Source: Sphingobacteriales bacterium (GTDB lineage: Bacteria; Bacteroidota; Bacteroidia; Chitinophagales; Chitinophagaceae). Taken from it: a DNA stretch of 64,000 nt. The notes beneath the pieces are model-generated. The model saw nothing but the letters and a program-made list of their open reading frames with translations, was not told where the DNA came from and searched no databases. The stretch is taken from positions 1 through 64,000 of the forward strand of contig JACRJO010000015.1 of NCBI GenBank assembly GCA_016219985.1. Direction: 5' to 3'. Positions 1-8,935 of this stretch are shown here, piece after piece (position 1 is the first letter of the stretch; every line of letters starts with the position of its first letter). Both the position numbers and the translations under genes were made by a program.

Positions 1-1
1 G

Positions 2-1765
2 CTGAGGGGTCGCGGGGGGAACGGCTACGGGATCGGGAGCAAGATAAAAGTGTATGGAGGCGGGCAGGTATTTTACCGGGAGCAGGTACCGAGCCGGGGG
101 TTTCAGTCGAGCGTGGATTATAAGCAGGTGATAGGCGTTGGAGGGTTAAAGAAGATCGATTCGGTGGAAGTGATCTGGCCGGACCGTACGTTTACGCGGT
201 ACTATGATATCAGGATAAATGAGGTAAGGGAGTTGGTGCAGCCGGAGAAGCCGGGCCCGCTGGCCTATGAGGGGGTGGTTGGCGCGGCGATGCTGGAAGG
301 GGACTCCACGGGCATGGACCGTCACAGGGAGGATGATTATATTGATTTTTACTATGAGCGTAATCTCCCGGAACTGTTATCGCGGGAGGGTCCTGCGATG
401 TCGGTGGGAGATGTGAACGGGGACGGGAGGGCGGATGTATTTATGGGAGGAGGCAAGGGCCAGGGAGGCCAGTTGTATGAACAGGATGCAGCGGGCCGTT
501 TTGTAAAGAAGGAACAAAAGGATTTTAAGGGGTATGCGGATTTTGAGGATGTGGTATCGCTGTTTTTTGATGCAGACGGGGACGGGGATGAGGACCTGTA
601 TGTGGGGGCGGGAGGTAATTACATGCTGCCGGGGAGCCGGGAGTCGCAGCACCGGTTGTATAAGAATGACGGGAAGGGGAACTTCAGTATTGATATCAGT
701 GCTTTTGCGAATAATGACATGAATATCGGGGTGGTGGCGAACTATGATTATGACGGGGACGGGGATGAGGACCTGTATGTGGGGAGCCGGAGTGTGCCGC
801 AGCATTATGGAACGAACCCGCAGAGTTATGTATATAATAATGATGGCCGGGGTCATTTTACCGATGTAACGGAACAGTTGAATAAAGGCCTTGCAAGGAG
901 GGGGATGATGACGGGAGCGGAGTGGTCGGATGTAACGGGAGACGGGAAGAAGGAACTGGTGCTGGTAGGAGAGTGGATGGCGCCGGTGATCTATGAGTAC
1001 AACAGGAAAGAGAATAAACTGGTTGAGTTAAAACAAACCGGGTTGGAAGATATGTATGGATGGTGGCAGACGCTGAGGTCGGGCGACCTGAACGGGGACG
1101 GAAGAGCGGACCTGGTGCTGGGTAATATCGGGGAGAACTTTTATTTACGCCCGGACGGGGAGCACCCGGTGAAGCTGTGGTTAAATGATTTTGACCGGAC
1201 GGGGACGCCGGATCATTTTTTAACGAGGCGGGTGGAAGGCCGTGATGTGCCGGTGTTTTTGAAGCGGGAGATCACGGACCAGTTCCCGATGCTGAAGAAA
1301 GAGAACCTGCTGCACCGGGAGTATGCGAAGAAGGATGTGGAGGAATTGTTTGGCAGGGAGTTGGTGAAGGGTTCGGAACAGAAGAGGTTCACGTATTGTC
1401 AATCGGTGATTGCGTATAATGAGGGAGGCGGGAGGTTCCGGGTGGAAGCGTTGCCGCTGTGGGTGCAGTTGTCGAGTGTGAATGCTGTTGAGCTGACGGA
1501 CCTGGACGGGGACGGGAGAGCGGATTTGGTATTAGGGGGTAATAAGTTTGTGTTTCCGCCGCAGTTTGGTCGGCTGGACGGGAGTTATGGTCATGTGCTG
1601 CTGAATGGGGGCGGGGGTAAGTTCAGGTATATCGGGAACCGGGAGACGGGACTTCGGGTGAGGGGTGAGGTGAAGGGGATCCGGCGTATCGGGGTGAAGG
1701 GCAGTCCCTGCCTGTTGTTTGCCGTCAACAGTGAAAAACCTGTATTGTACCGGATTAAAAAATAA
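2..1765 (+). CDS. FG-GAP/VCBS repeat protein with ASPIC/UnbV domain (5' truncated by window)
   Basis: The reading frame is open from base 2, so the N-terminus lies outside the window; the GTG at 50 is internal. The first ~70 residues contain GNGYGIGSKIKVY followed by VEVIWPD, which is the ASPIC/UnbV domain. After it come at least five calcium-binding FG-GAP/VCBS repeats of the DxDGDGxxDLxxG type (for example DVNGDGRADV, DADGDGDEDL, DLDGDGRADL), which fold as beta-propeller blades. Such proteins are exported or surface exposed in Bacteroidota and often accompany SusC/SusD loci; the ligand is unknown. It aligns by eye with the C-terminal half of the next gene, for example a shared GWW motif and the xVNDFDxxG segment, so the two are paralogs. 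Odd: it is very rich in GGG and CGG codons, unlike its neighbour. Confidence 0.85.
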   Translation: MRGRGGNGYGIGSKIKVYGGGQVFYREQVPSRGFQSSVDYKQVIGVGGLKKIDSVEVIWPDRTFTRYYDIRINEVRELVQPEKPGPLAYEGVVGAAMLEGDSTGMDRHREDDYIDFYYERNLPELLSREGPAMSVGDVNGDGRADVFMGGGKGQGGQLYEQDAAGRFVKKEQKDFKGYADFEDVVSLFFDADGDGDEDLYVGAGGNYMLPGSRESQHRLYKNDGKGNFSIDISAFANNDMNIGVVANYDYDGDGDEDLYVGSRSVPQHYGTNPQSYVYNNDGRGHFTDVTEQLNKGLARRGMMTGAEWSDVTGDGKKELVLVGEWMAPVIYEYNRKENKLVELKQTGLEDMYGWWQTLRSGDLNGDGRADLVLGNIGENFYLRPDGEHPVKLWLNDFDRTGTPDHFLTRRVEGRDVPVFLKREITDQFPMLKKENLLHREYAKKDVEELFGRELVKGSEQKRFTYCQSVIAYNEGGGRFRVEALPLWVQLSSVNAVELTDLDGDGRADLVLGGNKFVFPPQFGRLDGSYGHVLLNGGGGKFRYIGNRETGLRVRGEVKGIRRIGVKGSPCLLFAVNSEKPVLYRIKK

Positions 1766-1907
1766 ATTGTACTGCCAACAGGGCAGCTGCATGAATAATG
1801 GAGCAAGGAGTGAAGGAGAAAAGAGTTAAAGAAGAAGTAAATGGCTGATGCGGGCAGTTCAGTTGTGAAAGCCAGCAGTTGATCTTATCATAAAATATTC
1901 GCCTGAA

Positions 1908-4900
1908 TTGAATACGCAAACAACATACACCCTTAACGGGTTCCTTTGCCGGCTGGGAGGGCCCCTGGCAGGCATTTGGCTGCTGTTGCTGACGGCCTGC
2001 AGTTCAAAAAAGGAAATAAAGGATCCCCTGTTTATAACAAGGGACAGCCGGGCCACGGGCATTGAGTTCCGGAATGACCTGACCTATACAAAGGAGTTCA
2101 ACCTGTTTAAGTACATGTATTTCTACAATGGCAGCGGGTTGGGCGCGGGTGATTTTAATAAGGACGGAAAAGTGGATCTCTTTTTTGGCTCCAACCAGGG
2201 AAGAAACCGGCTCTTCCTGAACCAGGGCAACCTGAAATTTGCAGACCAGACCATTGCTGCCGGAATTCCTGATGATGGGGGATGGACCACCGGGATCTCG
2301 GTGGTGGATATCAATAACGACGGGCGGCTGGATATCTATGTGTGCCGGGTGGGCAATTTTGAAACCCTGAAAGGAAAGAACCAGCTGCTTATAAATAAAG
2401 GAAACAACAAGGACGGGATCCCGGTTTTTGCAGATGAAGCGGAATCGTACGGGCTGGCCTTTTCCGGTTTCAGCACCCAGGCGGCCTTTTTTGATTATGA
2501 TCTCGATGGCGACCCTGATATGTTCCTGTTGAATCACTCTGTGCACCAGAACGGAACATTCAAACCCAGGGCGGAATTCATCAATACCTATCATCCTTTA
2601 TCCGGTGACCGTTTTTACCGGAATGACGGGGGGCGGTTTACCGATATAACCCGGGAAACCGGGATCCAGAGTTCCGCGATTGGTTACGGGCTCGGTATCG
2701 TTGTATCCGATGTGAACCTGGATGGTTACCCGGATGTTTATATCGGGAATGATTTTCACGAGAACGATTATCTCTACATCAACCAGCAAAACGGAACTTT
2801 TAAGGATGAGTGCCAGGAACGGATGATGCATACCAGCCAGTTTTCGATGGGCGTGGATGCGGCGGATATTAATAATGATGGCTGGCCGGAGATCATTTCG
2901 GTGGACATGCTCCCCGCTGACCCCTATATCCTCAAGCGTTCACTCGGGGAGGATACCTGGGATATTTTTAATTTTAAGATAGGGGCCGGGTACAGTCACC
3001 AGTACACCCGGAATAACCTGCAGGTAAACCGGCGCAACGGGCTCTTCAGCGAAACCGGTCTCTACAGTGGTATTGCCGCCACCGACTGGAGCTGGGCTCC
3101 TCTCTGGATGGATTTTGATAACGATGGCCGGAAGGATCTCTTTATTTCCAACGGGATACCCAAGCGGATGAATGATATCGATTACATCAATTTTATCTCG
3201 AATACGGAAATTCAGCAGCGCATCAGTTCCAATTCAATGGATGAAAAAAATATGGCGCTGATCAATAAATTCCCCGAGATCAAATTACCGAATAAATTTT
3301 TTTCCAACCAGGCGGATCTTTCTTTTACCGATGAAGCAAACCGGATTGAAGGAGATGAAGCCACTTTTTCCAACGGATCGGTTTGCGCCGATTTTGATAA
3401 TGACGGCGACCTTGATATCGTTGTCAATAATATCAATGCCACGGCGCTGCTTTATGAAAACCAGTCGGCCAAAGCCGGGCATCCCGGTTCGCTCAGGATT
3501 CACCTCGAAGGGCCCGCCGGCAATGTAAATGCCCTTGGTAGCCGGGTGATCCTGTTCTCGGGAAAGGAGATCAGGACCTGGGAGAAGAATCCTGCCAGGG
3601 GGTTCCTGTCCTCTATGGAAACAGACCTGCTGATCGGTATAAAGAATACACGGATCGATTCCATGTACCTGGTATGGCCGGATAACCGTTGCAGTAAAAT
3701 AAAACCGGATACCAGCCTCGCTTCCCTTAAGATCAGCTACCAGCCGGGGCTTCCCTTATTTGATTTTAACAGTATCCGTAATTTTTATACACTCACCGGC
3801 CCGCCTGTTACAGATATTACAAGGGAGACGGGGCTGAACTACCTGCATACAGAAAACCGTTTTGCGGAGTTTGACCGGGAACCACTGATCCCGCATATGT
3901 TTTCAACGGAGAGCCCGGTTGTGGCAGTCGCGGATATCAATAAAGACGGGCTGGATGATATTTTTATCGGGTCTGCGAGGAATAAAGCAGACCAGGTTTT
4001 TATACAACAGGCCTCGGGGACCTTTAAGAAAAGCCAGCAACCGGCCCTCGAGACGGATAGCGCTTATGAGACTACTGGTGCAGTATGGGCCGATGTAAAT
4101 AATGATGGCTATCCCGATTTGGTTGCCGCCAGCGGGGGAAATGAATTTTATGGCAACGATGCGCATAACAGCCCGCGGGTCTACCTGAATACAAAAGACG
4201 GGCAGCTCATAAGAAAGACGGATGCTTTCCGCGATTTATACCTGACGGCTTCAGTAGTCGCCGCGCAGGACTTTACCGGCGACGGGTATATTGATTTGTT
4301 TATAGGAGCCAGGACCGTTCCCTGGGACTATGGTAAGATTCCTGCTTCGTATTTGCTGGTGAATGATGGCAGCGGGCGGTTCACCGATAAAACGGAACAA
4401 TATAGCACCGGGATAAAACAAGCCGGATTTGTAACCAGCGCTGCCTGGATTGACCTGGACGGGGATTCCAGGAAAGACCTGCTCTGCAGCTTTGAATGGG
4501 CAGCCCCTGCTGTATTTGTTTGGGAGAAAGGCCGGTTAGTGAGAAAGGAAATATCCGGAAAAAAAGGCTGGTGGAATTTTATGTTGCCCGTGGATATCGA
4601 TCAGGACGGGGACCTTGATTTTATCGCCGGCAACCTCGGGTTGAATACCCGCTTAAAAGCCAGTGAGAAAGAGCCCGTGCAGTTGTATGTAAATGATTTT
4701 GACAACAACGGGAAGAATGAGCAGGTACTGACCTATTACCTGCAGGGGAAAGAAATTCCCTTTGCCAATAAAGCGGAACTGGAAAAACAGATGCCGGGAT
4801 TGAAGAAAAAATATTTGTATGCGGAGGATTTTGCAAAAGCAAAACTAACCGGGCTGTTCAGCAGGGAAAAACTGGAATCGGCGACCCGGTTTTCTGCCGG

Positions 4901-5267
4901 TTATTTCTCCAGTGCGCTGTTCATCAACAAGGGGAACCTGCAGTTTGACGTAAAAGCCCTGCCGGTTGAAGCGCAGCTCACCGAAATGCGGACGGCGGCC
5001 CTTGTACAGGCCAATGGGGACGCGCTTCCGGATATCCTGCTGATGGGTAACTATTATGAGAACAATATTGAGATGGGCCGTTATGATGCCGGCCCTGGCA
5101 CCCTGCTGATCAACCGGGGCAATGGTTCGTTTACGGCAGAAGCCTTGAACGGGCTGGCGGTAAAAGGCCAGGTGAGACAGATTGCACCGGTACTGATCAA
5201 TAAAAGAGAGGCCTACCTGCTGGCCCTGAATAATGATTCAGCCCGGATCATCCGCTTTGGTAAATAG
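1908..5267 (+). CDS. FG-GAP/VCBS repeat and ASPIC/UnbV lipoprotein
   Basis: This 1119-residue protein begins at TTG 1908. An in-frame stop at 1866 and the lack of any ATG before the signal sequence leave TTG as the best start. The N-terminus has a hydrophobic stretch ending in the lipobox LLTAC (Cys31), so it is probably a lipoprotein destined for the outer membrane or surface. FG-GAP/VCBS blades (DFNKDGKVDLFFG, DINNDGRLDIYV, DFDNDGRKDLF and others) run through residues ~60-520. An ASPIC/UnbV segment (NALGSRVILF...LVWPDNR) follows at ~540-600, then a second propeller-like set of repeats. It probably binds a carbohydrate or a partner protein at the surface; the ligand cannot be read from sequence. 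It is the full-length paralog of the truncated gene upstream. Confidence 0.88.
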   Translation: MNTQTTYTLNGFLCRLGGPLAGIWLLLLTACSSKKEIKDPLFITRDSRATGIEFRNDLTYTKEFNLFKYMYFYNGSGLGAGDFNKDGKVDLFFGSNQGRNRLFLNQGNLKFADQTIAAGIPDDGGWTTGISVVDINNDGRLDIYVCRVGNFETLKGKNQLLINKGNNKDGIPVFADEAESYGLAFSGFSTQAAFFDYDLDGDPDMFLLNHSVHQNGTFKPRAEFINTYHPLSGDRFYRNDGGRFTDITRETGIQSSAIGYGLGIVVSDVNLDGYPDVYIGNDFHENDYLYINQQNGTFKDECQERMMHTSQFSMGVDAADINNDGWPEIISVDMLPADPYILKRSLGEDTWDIFNFKIGAGYSHQYTRNNLQVNRRNGLFSETGLYSGIAATDWSWAPLWMDFDNDGRKDLFISNGIPKRMNDIDYINFISNTEIQQRISSNSMDEKNMALINKFPEIKLPNKFFSNQADLSFTDEANRIEGDEATFSNGSVCADFDNDGDLDIVVNNINATALLYENQSAKAGHPGSLRIHLEGPAGNVNALGSRVILFSGKEIRTWEKNPARGFLSSMETDLLIGIKNTRIDSMYLVWPDNRCSKIKPDTSLASLKISYQPGLPLFDFNSIRNFYTLTGPPVTDITRETGLNYLHTENRFAEFDREPLIPHMFSTESPVVAVADINKDGLDDIFIGSARNKADQVFIQQASGTFKKSQQPALETDSAYETTGAVWADVNNDGYPDLVAASGGNEFYGNDAHNSPRVYLNTKDGQLIRKTDAFRDLYLTASVVAAQDFTGDGYIDLFIGARTVPWDYGKIPASYLLVNDGSGRFTDKTEQYSTGIKQAGFVTSAAWIDLDGDSRKDLLCSFEWAAPAVFVWEKGRLVRKEISGKKGWWNFMLPVDIDQDGDLDFIAGNLGLNTRLKASEKEPVQLYVNDFDNNGKNEQVLTYYLQGKEIPFANKAELEKQMPGLKKKYLYAEDFAKAKLTGLFSREKLESATRFSAGYFSSALFINKGNLQFDVKALPVEAQLTEMRTAALVQANGDALPDILLMGNYYENNIEMGRYDAGPGTLLINRGNGSFTAEALNGLAVKGQVRQIAPVLINKREAYLLALNNDSARIIRFGK

Positions 5268-5274
5268 GAAAGGA

Positions 5275-6213
5275 TCACATTACCGGGTAACAGATCCGCG
5301 TAATCCATTTACTGCTGTCCTTTTCCTGTTGACGATCCGTTACCAGTGATTCGAAAGGGATAGCCGGGGCGATCCGTTTGTAATCATTCACATAGTTCAG
5401 GATTTGCCCATAGGCTTTCCGGATCTCAGCCGGGCCGCCCCTTACCTCGGTGACCAGGATATTGCCTCCGCCCAGCATCCAACGGTAATGGATATCCCCC
5501 GAATCAGGCATCTTCCGGTCAACAGGCAGGGCCAGTTTAACTAAATAATGCACACTGTCCCGCGTAAATACATTCAGCATCGGGAACCCTGTCTCAGCAG
5601 CCTTCTGCGTAAGCGCATATTTTTTCAGCCGCCCCGCCAGGGAATAAATAAAAGCCGGGTCCGGCGTCGTTTTTATTTCAGTAGCAATAAAGATCAGGTT
5701 GGAGTCGGTCACGGATCTTTTTTGAATATCATAATCATATACCGCAGCGATAGCGGAATAAGTACGACTGATGGATTCCAGCAGGGTGTTGAGTTGTTCC
5801 TTTATCTTTTTTGCGTGGTAATAAGCGCTGATCCGTTGGAACGGATTACCCGAACCTGGGATCATGGCATCTAACTGCAGGGTGCTGGAATCTGTCCCCA
5901 GGGCCAGGAAAGTCAGCTCGGCGCCGGTTTCCAGGCTTCCGTCGCTGATGGAAAATGGAAGGGACAGCGTGAGCGGCGCACCGGGCCGGAACCGGGTATT
6001 GCCCAGGAGATATGCACCCGAGGAATCTGCTGTCTTATCTCCCGGCCACCATTGCGGCCAGGCTGCCGGGTTACTGAGTTTCCGGTACAGGCCTTCCTTA
6101 TTGGCCGCTATATTGGCCGATGCACGGATGGTAATTTTTCCGGGTATAAAAAGATAGACGGCAGCAATAGCCCCGCTCAGCAGTACAAGCAACAACAAAA
6201 TCCATTTTTTCAT
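5275..6213 (-). CDS. Membrane-anchored SRPBCC-like protein with GyrI-like C-terminal domain
   Basis: The start is placed at ATG 6213 (MKKWILLLL) because the frame upstream is not membrane-like. This gives 312 residues. Residues 4-24 form one membrane anchor. The next ~150 residues resemble the SRPBCC/polyketide-cyclase fold (ASANIAANKEGLYRKL, then a tryptophan-rich NPAAWPQWWPGD, as in START-like proteins). The last ~150 residues resemble the GyrI-like small-molecule-binding domain (GFPMLNVFTRD, LPVDRKMP, GGPAEIRKAYGQILNYV). Such proteins bind hydrophobic ligands; no enzymatic activity is implied. It is convergent with the gene at 1908, with only 7 bases between the stops, so the two share a termination region. 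The assignment rests on motif shape, not alignment. Confidence 0.65.
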   Translation of the reverse strand: MKKWILLLLVLLSGAIAAVYLFIPGKITIRASANIAANKEGLYRKLSNPAAWPQWWPGDKTADSSGAYLLGNTRFRPGAPLTLSLPFSISDGSLETGAELTFLALGTDSSTLQLDAMIPGSGNPFQRISAYYHAKKIKEQLNTLLESISRTYSAIAAVYDYDIQKRSVTDSNLIFIATEIKTTPDPAFIYSLAGRLKKYALTQKAAETGFPMLNVFTRDSVHYLVKLALPVDRKMPDSGDIHYRWMLGGGNILVTEVRGGPAEIRKAYGQILNYVNDYKRIAPAIPFESLVTDRQQEKDSSKWITRICYPVM

Positions 6214-6351
6214 TTGGCGATCCTTTTCTTTATCAGCACGAAAAATAATACATCCCGGAGGAATCACCCAAACCGTTTTGAAGCGGATGCATTTTCAGGG
6301 GGGGGCTGAACCTTTTTTCCCCTTCGCAATACGGGTTGAAATTTCCCAACA

Positions 6352-6363
6352 GCAAACGTTTGC
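6352..6363. promoter_or_regulatory. Probable LacI-family operator
   Basis: A perfect 12-base palindrome, GCAAACGTTTGC, lies 74 bases before the transporter ATG at 6437. Its central CG with AAAC/GTTT arms is the usual form of a LacI-family operator. A LacI-type regulator is encoded at 13818-14810, and a half-conserved copy of the site occurs at 13789-13800. Binding is inferred. Confidence 0.6.
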
Positions 6364-6436
6364 AACTGGCCCGCACCGTTTATTCCCTGCAGCCCTCCCG
6401 GCTGTTTTTGTATTTTCCATATCCAAACGATTGCGC

Positions 6437-7924
6437 ATGCCCCTGGCAAAACCCCGGTTAAGTTTCTGGCAGATTATAAATATGAATGTCGGTTTTTTCG
6501 GTATTCAGTACAGCTTTGGCTTGCAGCAAAGCGCGGTCAACCCGATCTACGATTTTTTAGGAGCAAAGCCGGATGAGATTCCCTGGCTGAACCTGGCCGG
6601 GCCACTAACCGGCCTCATCATACAACCCATCATCGGTGCATTAAGTGATAAGACCTGGCATCCCCGGTTTGGAAGGAGAACACCTTATTTTTTTATAGGG
6701 GCCATGATCTGCAGTGTGGCACTCTTTCTATTCCCTTTCAGCAGTACCTTATGGATGGCGGCCGGTTTATTATGGATCCTCGATGCCGGTAACAATACAG
6801 CAATGGAACCCTACCGGGCTTTTATTGCAGATAAGCTGGATGCGTCCCAGCAGCCAACCGGTTTCCAGGCGCAGAGTTTCTTTACCGGGTTCGGGCAGAC
6901 ACTGGCCAATATTTCTCTCTTTATCTTTCCCCTGATCTTTATCGGCAAGACCGGTAAACTGCCCACCTGGGTATTTGCTTCCTTTTTCTTAGGGGCTGTT
7001 TGTTCCATTGGCTCGATCTGGTGGAGTGTGCGCACCACCCCGGAAATTCCGCCGACTGAAGAAGAGCTTGCTTCCCTGGAAGAAAAAAACAAAGGCATGC
7101 CGCATCCGGTGATCCAGTTTTTCCTGTCCATTCTGACCACCCTGGTGGCCTACCTGGTGATTGCCCTCTTACTCATCCCTTCTTTATTCATACCCGGGCT
7201 GATCCGCCGGCTGCTGAATTATGTGGAAGGCCATCCCTCATTGAAAATCTTTTTTGCGCAGAACATAGAAATCATTGACGCCATTACCAAAATGCCCAAA
7301 GTGATGTGGCAGCTGGCACTGGTCTATTTATTTCAGTGGTATGCGCTGTTTTGTTACTGGCAGAATTCTTCGAAGAGCATTGCTCTCTCCGTTTGGCATA
7401 CCACCCCTGAACAGAACGGTAAACTATATGAGAAGGCTGTTGGCTGGACCGGTCTCGTGAATGGCTGGTATAATATCGTCACTTTTCTTTGTGCATTCGG
7501 ACTGGTCTGGTTTGCACGGCGCTACTCCCCTAAACTGGTACATTCTGGCTGCCTGGTACTGGCCGGGGCGGGACTGCTTGCTTTTCCCTTTATTGAAAAC
7601 AAATACCTTTTGTTCCCGGCGATCACGGGTTTCGGGATCGGCTGGGCCAGCATGATGGGGATCCCCTACCTGATTGTTGTCAGTAAGATCCCGAAAGAAC
7701 GATACGGGGTGTACATGGGTATTATCAATATGATGATAGTGATCCCCATGTTTATCCAGACCACCACGTTTGGATATATCCTGAAAAATTTTTTACACAA
7801 CAATGCCGGGAACGCGATTGCCTTTGCCGGCGTTTTGTTACTGGTTGCGGCCTTGCTGACATTACGGATCCGGGCGGGAGATAAAGCGGGGGAAGCGCCT
7901 GTCCATCTTTCCGGGGGACATTGA
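6437..7924 (+). CDS. SLC45/GPH-like MFS disaccharide transporter
   Basis: The start is set at ATG 6437 ([12 protein letters not shown]), giving 495 residues; the open frame upstream runs through the operator and has no protein-like content. It has about 12 membrane segments. The N-terminal half carries the SLC45/glycoside-cation-symporter hallmarks: [11 protein letters not shown] in TM1, [19 protein letters not shown] in the TM2-3 loop and [13 protein letters not shown] after TM4. Members of this group move sucrose, maltose or related disaccharides with a cation across the inner membrane. The next two genes encode a PfkB sugar kinase and an amylosucrase, so sucrose is the most economical substrate (inference). 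The palindrome at 6352 suggests LacI control of this gene and those after it. Confidence 0.82.
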   Translation: MPLAKPRLSFWQIINMNVGFFGIQYSFGLQQSAVNPIYDFLGAKPDEIPWLNLAGPLTGLIIQPIIGALSDKTWHPRFGRRTPYFFIGAMICSVALFLFPFSSTLWMAAGLLWILDAGNNTAMEPYRAFIADKLDASQQPTGFQAQSFFTGFGQTLANISLFIFPLIFIGKTGKLPTWVFASFFLGAVCSIGSIWWSVRTTPEIPPTEEELASLEEKNKGMPHPVIQFFLSILTTLVAYLVIALLLIPSLFIPGLIRRLLNYVEGHPSLKIFFAQNIEIIDAITKMPKVMWQLALVYLFQWYALFCYWQNSSKSIALSVWHTTPEQNGKLYEKAVGWTGLVNGWYNIVTFLCAFGLVWFARRYSPKLVHSGCLVLAGAGLLAFPFIENKYLLFPAITGFGIGWASMMGIPYLIVVSKIPKERYGVYMGIINMMIVIPMFIQTTTFGYILKNFLHNNAGNAIAFAGVLLLVAALLTLRIRAGDKAGEAPVHLSGGH

Positions 7925-7981
7925 ATTCACAGGGGAAATGGGCGGGCTGTGACTGGATGATTAAACAAGGAGTTGGGATAT

Positions 7982-8926
7982 ATGAATAAAATACTTTGCA
8001 TCGGGGAAGCGCTGATCGATATGATCTGTACAGATAAAGGCAAGTCCTTAGCTGAAGGAGATAATTTTTTAAAAAAACCCGGTGGGGCTCCCACTAATGT
8101 GGCAGCGGCCATTGCTGCCCTCGGCGGGCAGGTGGAGCTGGCGGCAAAAGTGGGTGTGGACCCTTTTGGTGAGCACCTCGTGGATGTGATGAAAGGATTC
8201 GGGGTGGGCACTACCTGTATGCTGCGCGACGCGGAGCATTTTACCACGTTTGCCTTTGTGTCCCTGATGGAAAACGGGGAAAGGGATTTTTATTTTAATC
8301 GCGGGGCGGATGGTCAGTTGAGTAAGGAAGAGATCGCACAAATCAGCCTGGAGGAAACCGGCCTGATTCATTTCGGATCGGCCACTGCTTTTCTGCCCGG
8401 CCCCCTGCAGGAGGCTTATACCTGGTTACTGCAAGAGGCAAGGAACCGGAAATGCTTTGTGAGTTTTGATCCGAATTACCGGCAGCTTTTATTCAGGAAT
8501 AACAAGGCTTCCTTTATTGAGCAAAGCTGGCATTTCCTGGAGAACTGTGATTTCTTTAAAGTAAGTGATGAAGAAGCCCTGCTTTTAACCGGGGCGGCGG
8601 ACCTGGAAAAAGCGGCGCAGCAATTCCTGGAAAAAACCAGCGCGGTTTTCGCCATTACATTGGGAAAAGACGGAACCCTGCTGGGAAGGGAGGGCCGGAC
8701 AACAATGATTGAATCGGTGACCGTGAACCCGGTGGATACGACCGGTGCGGGCGACGCTTTTGTGGGCGCTGTCCTCTTCCAGCTGATAGCGGCTGATCCG
8801 GCACGATGCAGCCAGTCAGACTGGGAGCGCATTATCCGGAATGCCAACAGGGCCGGCGCCCGTACCTGTGAATACCTGGGCGCTATGGAAGCATTCAAGC
8901 ACCTGAATAAAAATATATTTAAATAA
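7982..8926 (+). CDS. PfkB-family sugar kinase, probable fructokinase
   Basis: ATG 7982 (MNKILCIGEALID) is preferred over the TTG at 7973; length 314 residues. It has both PfkB signatures: the N-terminal GGAPTNVAAAIAALGG sugar-binding segment (residues ~34-50) and the C-terminal DTTGAGDAFVGAVLF with catalytic base Asp258. GEALID at the N-terminus is typical of bacterial fructokinases. It would phosphorylate fructose in the cytoplasm. The gene lies 57 bases after the transporter and 9 bases before the amylosucrase, whose by-product is fructose; this supports the fructokinase call over ribokinase or 2-keto-3-deoxygluconate kinase. Confidence 0.82.
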   Translation: MNKILCIGEALIDMICTDKGKSLAEGDNFLKKPGGAPTNVAAAIAALGGQVELAAKVGVDPFGEHLVDVMKGFGVGTTCMLRDAEHFTTFAFVSLMENGERDFYFNRGADGQLSKEEIAQISLEETGLIHFGSATAFLPGPLQEAYTWLLQEARNRKCFVSFDPNYRQLLFRNNKASFIEQSWHFLENCDFFKVSDEEALLLTGAADLEKAAQQFLEKTSAVFAITLGKDGTLLGREGRTTMIESVTVNPVDTTGAGDAFVGAVLFQLIAADPARCSQSDWERIIRNANRAGARTCEYLGAMEAFKHLNKNIFK

Positions 8927-8935
8927 ACAGCGATA

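Noticed and set aside
2004..2594. 196-codon open frame antisense to the FG-GAP lipoprotein
   Set aside because: The opposite strand of DxDGDG repeats is naturally stop-poor; repeated IxIxV residues reflect the repeats rather than a protein.
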